Assembly: GCF_900698925.1 (NCBI RefSeq)
Contig: NZ_LR217713.1
Coordinates: 1-64,000 of the forward strand
Direction of reading: 5' to 3'
Source of the DNA: Erwinia_E haradaeae_I
GTDB taxonomy: Bacteria > Pseudomonadota > Gammaproteobacteria > Enterobacterales > Enterobacteriaceae
Length of the DNA stretch: 64,000 bases
Part shown: in pieces, positions 29,546-39,662 of the stretch
Layout of the letters: each line of letters begins with the position of its first letter
How positions within the stretch are numbered: the stretch's first letter is position 1
Notes under the pieces: model-generated
Seen by the model: the letters and a program-made list of their open reading frames with translations, nothing else
Database searches by the model: none
Told to the model about the DNA's origin: nothing
Made by a program: the position numbers and the translations under genes

Positions 29546-30181
29546 ATTTTTACATTGAGCTATTTTCAATAATCAGTGTAATATCTTGTATGTGTTTAAA
29601 TAATTTTTACTATTAGTGTGTGATTTATTAGGACTGTGTTTGGTGATCTAATTACTTTCAGATGTCACTAAGATTACTTGTAGTCATGTTTAATAAATGT
29701 TTACTTCTAACGTAATTTTATTTGTTTTATCTTATAGTTTAAGATACGAGTCCAACCACTCGTGACTAGTTAACTTCTTGCATTGTCAATATTTTGTTTT
29801 ACAATGTAAAAATAATAAAAAAATGAATTAAAATTGGTGATTGTGATACAGGGTTCATATTAATTAATATAATATTTTGATTTGTATAATCTATTTTAAA
29901 TGAATCATATTCACAGAGAAGATAAACATCGATTCTAAATTAATTAATATTAAGCAAGTCTGAGGTTTATGGTTAGTTGATTGGATGTGCAGATTGTACC
30001 AAATACATAATGATGATCTATTTTTGATGGTTTATTGTTTAAACTATAAACTTGTATTAAGATTTATATATATATGAGTTTGTAGCTTGTTAATTATAAT
30101 ATTGATTTATTAAATGATGTATTATTATTTTTTCTCCTCGTTTGTTCAGTGGTAGAGTAGTTTTACATGATAATTTTTTGA
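29546..30181. other. 0.64 kb spacer between convergent purN and tcdA
   Basis: No gene was recognised. A string resembling a tRNA D-arm at 30144-30160 was tested and rejected because no anticodon or T arm follows. No clear terminator was found for either gene. Confidence 0.5.
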
Positions 30182-30985
30182 TCATATAGTGTCTTGGTTT
30201 TTATATAATATTTTTTTTAAAATATGTGACACGGCAATAAAGCCAAAAGTAGCAGTAACCATAGTTACTGTACCTAGTCCCTTTTCACAATCCATTCCTT
30301 TTTGCAATTTAATGTTTCTTCGTGAATGGGATATGCAACCATTCTCGTGAAAATAGCGTAAGCGCTCACTTGAAAATACACAATCAATGTTAAGCTTCCC
30401 TTTACTATTAGGTATGATTTGAAAATCATATTTAAGTCGATCACGGACCTTAGATGCTAATGGATCGTAGATTGTTTTTGTTAAGTCAGAAACTTGTATT
30501 TGTAATGGGTCAATTTGTCCAGCTGCGGCACCAATAGTTATGACTGGTAGATTAGAACGACAACATAATGCTAGTAGCGCCGCTTTTGCTCTCACGTTAT
30601 CAATGGCATCAATAACATAACTAAAATTATAGTCTAATAAGATAGAGGTATTATTTACAGTAATAAAATCATCAATACAGGTTACACAGCATTCAGGATT
30701 TATTTCTGAGATACGTTTTGCCATGACTGCAATTTTTGGTTTGCCTAAGTTTGTTTCTATTGCATGAATTTGTCGATTGGTATTGCTAATACATATATCA
30801 TCCATGTCGATTAAAGTTAACATACCAATACCACTTCGAGCTAGCGCCTCGGCCGCCCATGACCCCACCCCTCCAATCCCTATAACGCAGATGTGTTTTT
30901 CAGAAAATAATGATAATGCAGTTTGTCCATATAGACGTGATATTCCAGAAAAACGTTCTTTCCAAGAAAGAGGTAAGATCTTCAT
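30182..30985 (-). CDS. tcdA: tRNA threonylcarbamoyladenosine dehydratase TcdA (CsdL)
   Basis: An E1-like enzyme that cyclises t6A37 to ct6A in tRNAs reading ANN codons; in E. coli it works with the CsdA/CsdE sulfur-relay proteins. ATG at 30985 (AAGG about seven bases upstream) gives 267 aa, against 268 in E. coli; a GTG seven codons upstream is not needed. Visible features are the nucleotide-binding GIGGVGSWAAEALARSGIG, the MDDICISNTNRQ segment, the ThiF-type CCRSNLPV region and C-terminal KGMDCEKGLGTVTMVTATFG. Despite genome reduction a third anticodon-loop modification enzyme is retained here, with MnmG and TrmD. Confidence 0.95.
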   Translation of the reverse strand: MKILPLSWKERFSGISRLYGQTALSLFSEKHICVIGIGGVGSWAAEALARSGIGMLTLIDMDDICISNTNRQIHAIETNLGKPKIAVMAKRISEINPECCVTCIDDFITVNNTSILLDYNFSYVIDAIDNVRAKAALLALCCRSNLPVITIGAAAGQIDPLQIQVSDLTKTIYDPLASKVRDRLKYDFQIIPNSKGKLNIDCVFSSERLRYFHENGCISHSRRNIKLQKGMDCEKGLGTVTMVTATFGFIAVSHILKKILYKNQDTI

Positions 30986-33737
30986 CAGTTTTACCTTTAG
31001 AAACACTAATTATAGAAATTTTTAATTAATGATTATCAATAATGTGAACATTGATTTCAGTTATTGAATTGAGTATTACTATAATGGAATATATCATTTT
31101 AACATTATTAGTGGAGTAGAATTACGTTTCTATCTATTATAATGAGAATGATAAAAAATCTATTATATTTCTTTGTTTTTGATGAGATCTGCAAAGAATC
31201 GTTATATAACTTTTTGTTCTCTTCCTATATTGTTTTCTTGTATTTTTACAGTGAGCTTGATATAGATTACCTATATTTAATTTTTTATAGCGCTGAATAA
31301 TTTAAGAGAAACATTCGTTCATAAATCATAATTATTTTGTTTACGATAGACAGGTTATTAATGTTGGAAGAATACGTAGCGGTTCAGATCACTATGAATT
31401 TCATGTATGTAGTTGACATCCTATGTTGTTATGGTATATAAATTTTAATCATTTGTTATAAGATTATAGAGTTTCTACAAATTATAATTTTTTATGCAAA
31501 TTCTAAATTAAATTATTTTTTTATTTCTTGATAATTGATGTGATCTTCTTTTATTTTTGTTAAAGAAATCACAATTGTCTTGCGTATTGAAAGAAAATAA
31601 ATGTATATGTATATATAAATATAATTATATGCAATTTCTATAACAAAAATTTTAGTAAAGACGCTCTATTATTAGTTAGATGATCAAGAAAGTATGTTAT
31701 TTATATAGTGATTTTTCTATCATGGTCGTGGTGCACATAACTAAGTGATTTATCATAGCTACATGATGTATGATGCCTGTGGTATCATAGATATTTTTCT
31801 ATTATGGTGTAATATTGTATAGTATAATATGTTGTTATGATTTATCTAACCATGGATATTCATCGTTTTTTATTAATTTTTTAAATGTGGTATAGTTTCA
31901 TTTTTTATTTAGAAGCATTTTTTGTAAGCAAATACCACTGGTTAGGTATTAGGGTGATCTTATTTATGAGAATAACTAGAAATATAGATATTAATTGTAT
32001 TTCAATGCTTATCTAAGTATGATATATCAATGTTGTGATCTTTTATAGATATAAAAAATAAAACATTTATAATTAAGTTCAATGATTGAGTATGTAATTA
32101 AGGTATTAATGTATGTATGTGTGTATTTTAAGATAAAACACTGACTTAAATATTTTGAATATAAATTAATTATAGAATATTTTTCCATGCACTACAATTT
32201 ATTAATAAAAGTAAAAATTTTTTTTAAAGTTATATAATATAATATTTCATTAATCGAAAATTGCTATGAATAGCGATATAGATATTGGAGATTTTTCTAT
32301 CTATTATCTAGCATATGCATTATTTTATAATTGTATAAAATAATTTTTTTATATTTATATGAGAATGCATAATCTAATTTAGATCAGTATTATATCAGTC
32401 TATATATATTGCATATTATATTGTATTTATAAATAAAATAAAAGGATAGAGATCTGATATATTTAAGACATCTTTCGATAGAAAGAAAAAGTTTATCTTG
32501 TTTTAGTTTAGAACCAAGATAAGATTTATTTAGTAAGTAATATTATTGTTTGTCTATGATGTTATGATATGAAGAGGATATAGGAAATAGAAAATAACAA
32601 TAGAGAGTAAATAATATTAGTGTGGTGCAGTTGTATACTGCAATATATTGGGTATTTTTAGATAAATATCATAGATTATTGCATAATATCTATTTTTTAA
32701 AATTAGTTTAAATCTCTATGAAATATTAAATACTTGTTTTAAAAAATATTTGTATATCTATTTTTAATAGACATTAGAATTAATATATATAGCTTATATA
32801 AACTATATATATTAATTTAATTTAAGTTTCTTTCGTAAGAACAATGGCAAAGATAGAGTTTTTATCATTTTTTATCAGATGCATAAGATCATTATATGTA
32901 TTGTACGAAGAAAAATTCTATTCTTTTATGCTCGAGAATAAGTAGTTCTGTATTTTTGATTCATATAATATAAATTTTTAAAATATTATAAGTTTGAGAA
33001 TAATATGACAATATAGATTACGAGAGAGACAATGATACGTAATTTTATTTTAGTTAATATGACGAGTAGTGAATTAATATTTTATTTATGTCACTAAACC
33101 AATTGGTGCATTGAACACGCGCTATTTTTGGCATAAATAATGGCGCAGAACATTAAAATATAAATTAATAATTTTTTATGGAAATGTAGAATTAATTTCT
33201 TATTCTTTATTTGTATTTTAGTTTATTTTATTAAAATTACTTAGTTGTAGTCTATGATTAGAGTGAATAGTCGTTTTAGCGAACCAGAGAAACATCATGT
33301 TGTTTATAATTCAACAACACGATCGCTAGATTAATTTTAGAAATGTAGATAAATGTTTCTTCTGTTTATTAAATTTGTATTTATTATAGATTCAATGTTT
33401 TTTAAACGGCAATCATATAAATTATTAATTAGTCTTTAAATTCCATGTTTTCTAGAATTACTAGGTATTTGTTGGGTCTTGAATTTTTTTATATTTTAAT
33501 TTTTTCTTTAAATTAATGGTAATATTATATATGGATAGTAATAGAGAGTTGCTATAGTGATTTTTATCATCTAGTGTTATATAACTTATTATCATTCTAC
33601 ATAAAAATGTTGGCTCCAAAGATAAAAAAATCTTATCAAGCTACACTATAATTAGGTTAATGCATAATGAATTTTAATTACTTAGCAGCTCGTATTTCTC
33701 ATCGCGTCGAGCAATATAGGTTATTGGTGGAGAGCTA
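30986..33737. other. 2.75 kb AT-rich spacer, the longest gene-free stretch
   Basis: No reading frame of note, no RNA gene and no mobile element on either strand. Scattered hairpins occur, for example AATACC/GGTATT (31931-31950) and a GC-containing stem GCGC-TATTT/AAATA-GCGC with a 3-base bulge (33119-33146). It lies between divergent tcdA and sppA, so it must carry both promoters; the remainder appears to be decayed genes beyond recognition. Confidence 0.55.
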
Positions 33738-35606
33738 ATGCATATGGTATGGAAAGTTATTATTAAAGTTTTTCACTCGATTTGGCGAGTTTTAACTTTG
33801 ATACGTGAAGTAATTTTAAATGTTGTTTGTATTTTTTTAGTTTTTTTATGTTGTGGAATTTGGATGCAGTATGAAAAACTTAATACAATTTCTCAGTTAA
33901 GTAAAGGAGCCCTTATTGTTAATCTGAGTGGTATGTTAGTCGATAAGCCGACTAATAGTCATAAGTTCTTTAATAAGGTAGGCCGACAGATATTAGGCAA
34001 TAATAGTGAAAACATTAAGGAACATTCATTATTTCATCTAGTTTCTACTATTCGTCAAGCTAAGGATGACCCCAAGATTACCGGCATGGTACTCGATTTA
34101 GATAACTTTTCTGGTGGCGATCAGCCATCATTACACTATGTTGGTAAAGTTTTGCGTGAGTTTAGAACCAGTGGAAAACCAATCTTTGCTATTGGATCTA
34201 GTTATAGTCAGGCTCAATACTATCTTGCAAGCTTTGCTAATAAAATTTATTTGTCTCCAGATGGGGAGGTAGATTTGCATGGTTTTTCTACAAATAGCAT
34301 GTATTATCACAGTTTATTAAAGAAATTAAAAATTACTTCTCATGTATTTCGTGTAGGAAGATATAAATCTGCTGTAGAACCTTTTTTACGCGATGATATG
34401 TCATCAGAGGCGCGTGAGATCGATAGAATATGGCTGGGTGAGCTATGGCATAATTATTTATGTACTTTAGCTGAGAATCGACATCTTGATATTCAACAAA
34501 TTTTTCCAAGCGTACAGGAGCAAGTGTATAGGTTAGAACAGTTACACGGTGACTCTGCTCAGTATGCTAAAGATATGCATTTAGTGGATGAATTAGCTTC
34601 GCCCTCATTTGTTGATAAGGCTTTGGTAAAGGTATTTGGATGGAATGAAGAGATAAAAAATTATCATGGTATTAATATTTATGATTACCAGCTTAAAAAT
34701 ACCAGTAGTGATAATAATAATATAGCAGTGATCATGGTTAGTGGTGCTATTATGGATCGTGACACTAAAACAGGTTGTGTTTCTAGTGAAGCCAGTATAT
34801 TAGAAATTCGCTCAGCACGTCTCAATCCAAAAATAAAAGCTATTATATTTCGTGTTAACAGCCCTGGAGGCACTGCAACAGCATCTGAAGGTATTCGTGA
34901 AGAGTTAGCTGCTGCACGGAATGCAGGTAAACCTGTAGTAGTGTCTATGGGGGGTGTAGCTGCATCAGGTGGTTACTGGGTTTCAATACCAGCAAATTAC
35001 ATTATAGCTGATCCAAATACTATTACTGGTTCTATTGGAATTTTTAGCGTATTGAATACTATAGAGAACTCATTAGGTGCCATTGGTATACATGTTGATG
35101 GAGTGGCAACATCTGGTTTAGCTGAAGTAATGAATACTAAGTCTTTACCAAAAGAAGTTCAGAAAATAATTCAATTGCGTATAGAGCATGGTTATCAACG
35201 ATTTATCAGTTTAGTAGCTAAAGCGCGTCATCAAACTATTACTGAGGTTGATAAGATAGCACAGGGACATGTATGGACTGGGCGTGAAGCAAAAGATAAT
35301 GGATTAGTAGATGCATTAGGTGATTTTGATGATGCAGTAATGAAGGCTGCAGAGTTAGCACAACTAACTAAGCCGCAGATTAGTTGGTATAAAGATAGAC
35401 CAGGATTACTAGATATGTTTTTTAGTGAAGTTGAGATTCCTGCGAATCTAGCTCTTTTAATGCATTTTTTTCAAATGAGCTCATCAACACAAATCTTAGA
35501 TGGTTTCCAAGAGATAAGCAATAAATCTGGTTTCGGAGGATATTTTCCTTATGATTCTAAGGATCATTATGCTCTTTGCACCAGTTGTCGTAGTGATATA
35601 AAGTAA
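33738..35606 (+). CDS. sppA: Signal peptide peptidase SppA (protease IV)
   Basis: Inner-membrane serine protease, 622 aa (E. coli 618), with its tandem SppA-fold halves facing the periplasm; it degrades cleaved signal peptides. One N-terminal membrane segment is visible at about residues 23-44 (VILNVVCIFLVFLCCGIWM). The catalytic dyad is K210 in VGRYKSAVEPF (first half) and S410 in GGVAASGGYW (second half), matching E. coli K209/S409. GGAG seven bases before the ATG supports the start. It precedes ansA by 110 bases, the same order as in E. coli, probably one operon. Retention implies active secretion through signal peptidase. Confidence 0.97.
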   Translation: MHMVWKVIIKVFHSIWRVLTLIREVILNVVCIFLVFLCCGIWMQYEKLNTISQLSKGALIVNLSGMLVDKPTNSHKFFNKVGRQILGNNSENIKEHSLFHLVSTIRQAKDDPKITGMVLDLDNFSGGDQPSLHYVGKVLREFRTSGKPIFAIGSSYSQAQYYLASFANKIYLSPDGEVDLHGFSTNSMYYHSLLKKLKITSHVFRVGRYKSAVEPFLRDDMSSEAREIDRIWLGELWHNYLCTLAENRHLDIQQIFPSVQEQVYRLEQLHGDSAQYAKDMHLVDELASPSFVDKALVKVFGWNEEIKNYHGINIYDYQLKNTSSDNNNIAVIMVSGAIMDRDTKTGCVSSEASILEIRSARLNPKIKAIIFRVNSPGGTATASEGIREELAAARNAGKPVVVSMGGVAASGGYWVSIPANYIIADPNTITGSIGIFSVLNTIENSLGAIGIHVDGVATSGLAEVMNTKSLPKEVQKIIQLRIEHGYQRFISLVAKARHQTITEVDKIAQGHVWTGREAKDNGLVDALGDFDDAVMKAAELAQLTKPQISWYKDRPGLLDMFFSEVEIPANLALLMHFFQMSSSTQILDGFQEISNKSGFGGYFPYDSKDHYALCTSCRSDIK

Positions 35607-35716
35607 ACACTTAGTTTTTTTAAAAAAATAAAAAGATTATACAGACCGCTCTGAGGGTGTCTGATAGGGGTTCATTCATAGCTAAGATTTTTTGACAGTT
35701 ATTTTTGAGAGCTCGA

Positions 35717-36760
35717 ATGCAAAAAAAATCCATTTATGTCGCATATACAGGGGGTACTATTGGTATGCATTATTCTCATAATGGTTGTATTCCGGTATCA
35801 GGTTATTTGAAAAATCAGCTAGATAATATGTTGGATTCTTACAAAGTAACTATGCCTAATTTTACTATGAATGAATATCATCCTCTTATTGATTCTGCAG
35901 ATATTAAACCAAAAAATTGGCAAATGATTGCCGATGATATTTATCATAATTACCACTTATATGATGGATTTGTTATTGTACATGGCACAGATACCATGGC
36001 ATTTACTGCTTCTGCGCTTTCTTTTATGTTAGAAAATCTAACAAAACCAGTGATTATAACAGGAGCCCAAATTCCACTGGAACAGTTCCGATCAGACGGA
36101 ACAAATAATTTAATTAATGCGCTATTTATTGCTGCAAAGTATCCAATTCATGAAGTAACATTACTTTTTAATAACACCTTATATCGAGGTAACCGAACCA
36201 CTAAAGTGCATGCTGATCGTTTTAACGCTTTTGCTTCTCCTAATTTTCCACCACTACTAGAAGTAGGTCCAAGGATTAGGGTTTTTAATACTCAGTCTCT
36301 ACCTTTATCAGAAGGAGAGCTAGTGGTTCATCCTATTTTCTCACAGTCTATTGGAATTATTACAATTTATCCAGGTATGTCTGCTCAAGTAGTGCGTTCT
36401 TTTACTAGAGAACCTATGAAAGCTTTGATCATTCGCTCATATGGAATGGGTAACGCACCTCAAAATAAAGAGTTTTTAGATGAATTAAAGGGTGCTACTC
36501 AGCGTGGTGTAGTTGTTGTTAATGTAACACAGTGTGTTTCTGGTAAGGTTAACATGAGAAGATACATGTCTGGACACAGATTGGCATGCGCGGGTGTGAT
36601 TGGAGGGGCAGATCTTAGTGTAGAGGCGGCTTTAGCTAAGCTATATTATCTATTGAGCAAGAACTTAACTAGTGAAGAGATTCGAGATCTTATGCAGAAG
36701 AACTTACGTGGTGAATTGACAGTTGAGGTATCAGAAGATAGTGAGTTTTTTGATATCTAG
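35717..36760 (+). CDS. ansA: L-asparaginase 1 (cytoplasmic)
   Basis: Hydrolyses asparagine to aspartate and ammonia in the cytoplasm. Starting at ATG 35717 (MQKKSIYVAYTGGTIGM, identical in phase to E. coli) it has 347 aa (E. coli 338); an in-frame TTG at 35705 is ignored. Catalytic residues are visible: T14 in YTGGTIG, the HGTDTMAFTASAL motif, and the lysine in GNRTTKVHADRF. GAGAG upstream is the ribosome binding site. It lies downstream of sppA as in E. coli. In a host-fed symbiont it could supply aspartate or ammonia from imported asparagine, which is inference. Confidence 0.96.
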   Translation: MQKKSIYVAYTGGTIGMHYSHNGCIPVSGYLKNQLDNMLDSYKVTMPNFTMNEYHPLIDSADIKPKNWQMIADDIYHNYHLYDGFVIVHGTDTMAFTASALSFMLENLTKPVIITGAQIPLEQFRSDGTNNLINALFIAAKYPIHEVTLLFNNTLYRGNRTTKVHADRFNAFASPNFPPLLEVGPRIRVFNTQSLPLSEGELVVHPIFSQSIGIITIYPGMSAQVVRSFTREPMKALIIRSYGMGNAPQNKEFLDELKGATQRGVVVVNVTQCVSGKVNMRRYMSGHRLACAGVIGGADLSVEAALAKLYYLLSKNLTSEEIRDLMQKNLRGELTVEVSEDSEFFDI

Positions 36761-37158
36761 ATGAATTATTTACAAGTGATTAATGGATAGGATGTATTTT
36801 ATTAAATATGGTAAAATTTATAGTTGGATAGCTTTGTATCGTCAATTTAATAAGGTTCCGGTCTTTTTTTTAAAGAGAAAATAATATAATTCTTTTTAGT
36901 TTTAAGTTTTTTCACTTTAGCTATGATTTTTAGTGGTTTAGATACAGTCACTAGAAGTGTTTAGTCTCGTCTATCAACACGGGTCTGTAACAACTTTCTA
37001 TCTTCATAATCTTATGACAGTTGTATTGAGGAATGTTGATATATTGGTTAATTCTTCTGTATGACGTATTAAGTTAAGTATGAATTAAAAAATCAACCCC
37101 CCCCTTAAAGAAGGGGGGGGTTGATAAAAAAAGAAGGGGGCTTGATAAAAAATCAAAC
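36761..37158. other. Spacer between convergent ansA and groL
   Basis: No gene. The right end holds the groL terminator (37092-37125) with its homopolymer stem and a partial copy. No separate terminator for ansA is evident; the same perfect hairpin could serve both directions, since A/T-rich runs flank it on both sides. Confidence 0.6.
37092..37125 (-). terminator. Intrinsic terminator of groL with C8/G8 stem
   Basis: A perfect 15-base stem: ATCAA, eight C, TT (37092-37106), a 4-base loop, then the complement (37111-37125). On the minus strand six T follow, the classic intrinsic terminator form, 34 bases past the groL stop. A partial copy of one arm (AGCCCCCTTC on the minus strand) lies between it and groL at about 37133-37142. 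The homopolymers are very unusual against this AT-rich background. Confidence 0.85.
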
Positions 37159-38796
37159 TTACATCATTCCGCCCATGTTACCCATACCTCCACTTGGTCC
37201 AGCTTCAGGTGTCTCACCTTTAGGTAGATCAGTGATCATGCATTCAGTGGTAATCATTAAGCCCCCAATAGAAGCTGCATATTGTAATGCGGATCTTGTT
37301 ACCTTAGTAGGATCGAGAATACCTAGTTCAATCATATCACCATACTCTTCCGTTTGAGCATTATAACCGTAGTTTCCTACTCCTGCTTTTACAGAATTAG
37401 TTACTACAGATGATTCTGCTCCTGTATTGGCAACAATTTGACGCATTGGAGATTCCATTGCACGAAGGGCGACTTTAATACCTACATTCTGATCTTCGTT
37501 TTGACCACGAAGACTTGAAAGCTCTGAAGCGACTCGTACTAGAGCTACACCACCACCAGCAACTACACCCTCTTCTACTGCAGCCCGAGTAGCATTCAAA
37601 GCATCTTCTACTCGTGCTTTTTTTTCCTTCATTTCAATTTCAGTTGCTGCGCCTACTTTGAGTACAGCTACACCACCTGCAAGTTTAGCCATACGCTCTT
37701 TTAGTTTATCTCTATCATAATCTGAAGTGGCTTCTTTGATTTGTTGATTAATTTGAGTCACTCGACCTGAAATAGCTAGCTTATCTCCTGCACCATCAAT
37801 GATGGTGGTAGTATCTTTGCTAATTAAAACGCGTTTTGCCTGACCTAGATCCTCTAGAACTGTATTTTTAAGCTCCATCCCAATTTCTTCTGAAATTACA
37901 GAACCACCTGTAAGAACAGAAATATCTTGTAACATAGCTTTACGTCGATCACCAAAACCAGGTGCTTTAACTGCTGCTACTTTAACAATTCCACGCATAC
38001 TATTAACCACTAATGTAGTTAGTGCTTCTCCCTCAATATCTTCTGCAATTATTAGTAATGGTTTGCTTGCTTTAGCTATTGATTCGAGGAGAGGTAACAT
38101 TTCTCTTACATTAGAGATTTTTTTATCTGATAAAAGTATGAAAGGAGACTCCAATTCTACAGAACCGGTAGCAGGTTTATTTATGAAATATGGAGATAAA
38201 TAACCCCTATCGAATTGCATGCCCTCAACAACTTCTAATTCATCCTGGAGACCAGTTCCTTCTTCGACAGTAATAACGCCTTCTTTTCCGACTTTATCCA
38301 TTGCTTTTGCAATTAACGCCCCTACGGTCTCATCAGAGTTTGCAGATATAGTACCGACTTGAGCAATGGCTTTTGCATCAGAACACGGTGATGACAGTTT
38401 TTTAAGCGATTCAACAGCTGCAATCACCGCTTTATCTATACCGCGTTTTAGATCCATTGGATTCATTCCGGCTGCAACGGCTTTTAGTCCTTCATTTACA
38501 ATGGATTGAGCTAGAACAGCAGCTGTAGTGGTCCCATCACCTGCGGCATCATTAGCTTTAGATGCAACCTCTTTTACCATTTGTGCGCCCATGTTTTCAA
38601 ATTTATCTTCAAGTTCGATTTCACGAGCTACAGACACCCCATCTTTAGTTATGGTGGGGGCACCAAAAGATTTATCTAGGATTACATTTCGACCTTTAGG
38701 TCCTAGTGTAACCTTAACTGCATCGGCTAATATATTTACACCGCGTAACATTTTTACACGAGCATCATTGCCAAACTTGACGTCTTTAGCGGCCAT
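37159..38796 (-). CDS. groL: Chaperonin GroEL (60 kDa)
   Basis: The 14-mer chaperonin ring subunit, which folds proteins with GroES using ATP. It is 545 aa (E. coli 548). The sequence shows KFGNDARVKMLRGVNILADAVKVTLGPKGRNV, the ATP-site GDGTTTAAVLAQ, the equatorial and apical domains, GVVAGGGVALVR and the flexible C-terminal Gly/Met tail (GGMGNMGGMM). It follows groS by 43 bases under the same heat-shock-type promoter and is followed by a strong terminator. Constitutive high GroEL is typical of insect endosymbionts, where it is thought to buffer destabilised proteins. Confidence 0.99.
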   Translation of the reverse strand: MAAKDVKFGNDARVKMLRGVNILADAVKVTLGPKGRNVILDKSFGAPTITKDGVSVAREIELEDKFENMGAQMVKEVASKANDAAGDGTTTAAVLAQSIVNEGLKAVAAGMNPMDLKRGIDKAVIAAVESLKKLSSPCSDAKAIAQVGTISANSDETVGALIAKAMDKVGKEGVITVEEGTGLQDELEVVEGMQFDRGYLSPYFINKPATGSVELESPFILLSDKKISNVREMLPLLESIAKASKPLLIIAEDIEGEALTTLVVNSMRGIVKVAAVKAPGFGDRRKAMLQDISVLTGGSVISEEIGMELKNTVLEDLGQAKRVLISKDTTTIIDGAGDKLAISGRVTQINQQIKEATSDYDRDKLKERMAKLAGGVAVLKVGAATEIEMKEKKARVEDALNATRAAVEEGVVAGGGVALVRVASELSSLRGQNEDQNVGIKVALRAMESPMRQIVANTGAESSVVTNSVKAGVGNYGYNAQTEEYGDMIELGILDPTKVTRSALQYAASIGGLMITTECMITDLPKGETPEAGPSGGMGNMGGMM

Positions 38797-38839
38797 TTTG
38801 TGTTTTCTCCATGTAGTTAAGTTTCGTCAATGGCGTGTT

Positions 38840-39133
38840 TTATGCCTCAATAATCGCGAGAATTTCATTCTCTGAAAGAATAAGAACTTCTTCATTATCA
38901 ATTTTTTCGGTTTTTGCTGCATATCCTTCATTAAAAATAACGATATCACCTATTTTAACATCTAATGGTTTTATGTTGCCATTTTCCAATACACGTCCAT
39001 TACCAACTGCTAAGACTTTTCCTCGCGTAGATTTTCCTGCTGCAGATCCAGTTAATACAATTCCTCCTGCCGATTTAGATTCAATTTCTTCACGCTTTAT
39101 TATTACGCGATCGTGTAATGGGCGAATATTCAT
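38840..39133 (-). CDS. groS: Co-chaperonin GroES (10 kDa)
   Basis: The heptameric lid of GroEL. Its length of 97 aa equals E. coli GroES. Typical segments: MNIRPLHDRVIIKREEIESKS, the mobile loop SAGGIVLTGSAAGKS, RGKVLAVGNGR, KIGDIVIFNEGYA and the C-terminal VLILSENEILAIIE. The ribosome binding site GAGGAGA is strong. First gene of groSL, transcribed from the sigma-32-like promoter 80-110 bases upstream. Confidence 0.99.
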   Translation of the reverse strand: MNIRPLHDRVIIKREEIESKSAGGIVLTGSAAGKSTRGKVLAVGNGRVLENGNIKPLDVKIGDIVIFNEGYAAKTEKIDNEEVLILSENEILAIIEA

Positions 39134-39210
39134 TTATAATTCTCCTCTGAGTACAATGTAATGAAAATTAGAAATTAGGATAACAATAGGTTTATAACTC
39201 TCTTATGATC

Positions 39211-39244
39211 ATAAGTATGGTCACTTTTGCATTCTTTCAAGGGG
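39211..39244 (-). promoter_or_regulatory. Heat-shock (sigma-32-type) promoter of groSL
   Basis: On the minus strand CCCCTTGAAA is followed, 14 bases later, by CCATACTTA. The E. coli sigma-32 consensus is CTTGAAA, 11-16 bases, CCCCATNT; the groE promoter of E. coli also begins CCCCTTGAA. Position, -35 and spacing fit well; the -10 is partly degenerate. It lies about 80-110 bases before the groS ATG. Confidence 0.75.
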
Positions 39245-39569
39245 TCATGAATATTTTTTTTGTTTAGATTAGAGGAGAAGAAGCATTAATTGTAATGACA
39301 TATAACTTGGAGTAAAGATGTAGCGTTCTTCAGATATGAGGATGATGTATTAGTTTTAAACCGGACGTTCTTTTATAACCATGATAAGAAAATCACTTTA
39401 TAAATTATTATAGTATAAGGAAAGTAATTAGTAATGATCTTGAGATTATTGGTGATTATGAGATATTTTTAGAATTTTTTCTATTAGTACTATGATTTTA
39501 TCTCAAGTGAAGCTTATAATCCATTTTTTGTATATGTAGCCTACAATTAATCGTTAAAACTAAGGTATA

Positions 39570-39588
39570 AATCTGCTTGATGCAGATT
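39570..39588 (-). terminator. Hairpin downstream of atpC
   Basis: AATCTGC (39570-39576), 5-base loop, GCAGATT (39582-39588): a perfect 7-base stem about 75 bases beyond the atpC stop. Only a short T/A run follows on the minus strand, so it is a weak terminator or a 3'-end stabilising hairpin of the atp mRNA. Confidence 0.4.
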
Positions 39589-39662
39589 GAGGTAGGAATT
39601 TTTTAGAGGACTGACAAGAAGATTTGTTATTTTTTGCACTTTAGAGATTCTTTCATGGTATT

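Larger units (their letters stand above)
39134..39662. other. groS upstream region and atp operon tail
   Basis: No gene in these 529 bases. They hold the sigma-32-like groSL promoter (39211-39244) and, near atpC, a hairpin that may end the atp operon (39570-39588). Confidence 0.6.

Noticed and set aside
30144..30160. String resembling a tRNA D-arm (GTTCAGTGGTAGAGTAG) near tcdA
   Set aside because: Neither an anticodon stem-loop nor a T arm with a TTCRA loop follows, and no acceptor stem can be paired.
38528..38875. 115-codon plus-strand frame opposite groL/groS
   Set aside because: Antisense shadow of strongly conserved genes, with no ribosome binding site and no recognisable motif.
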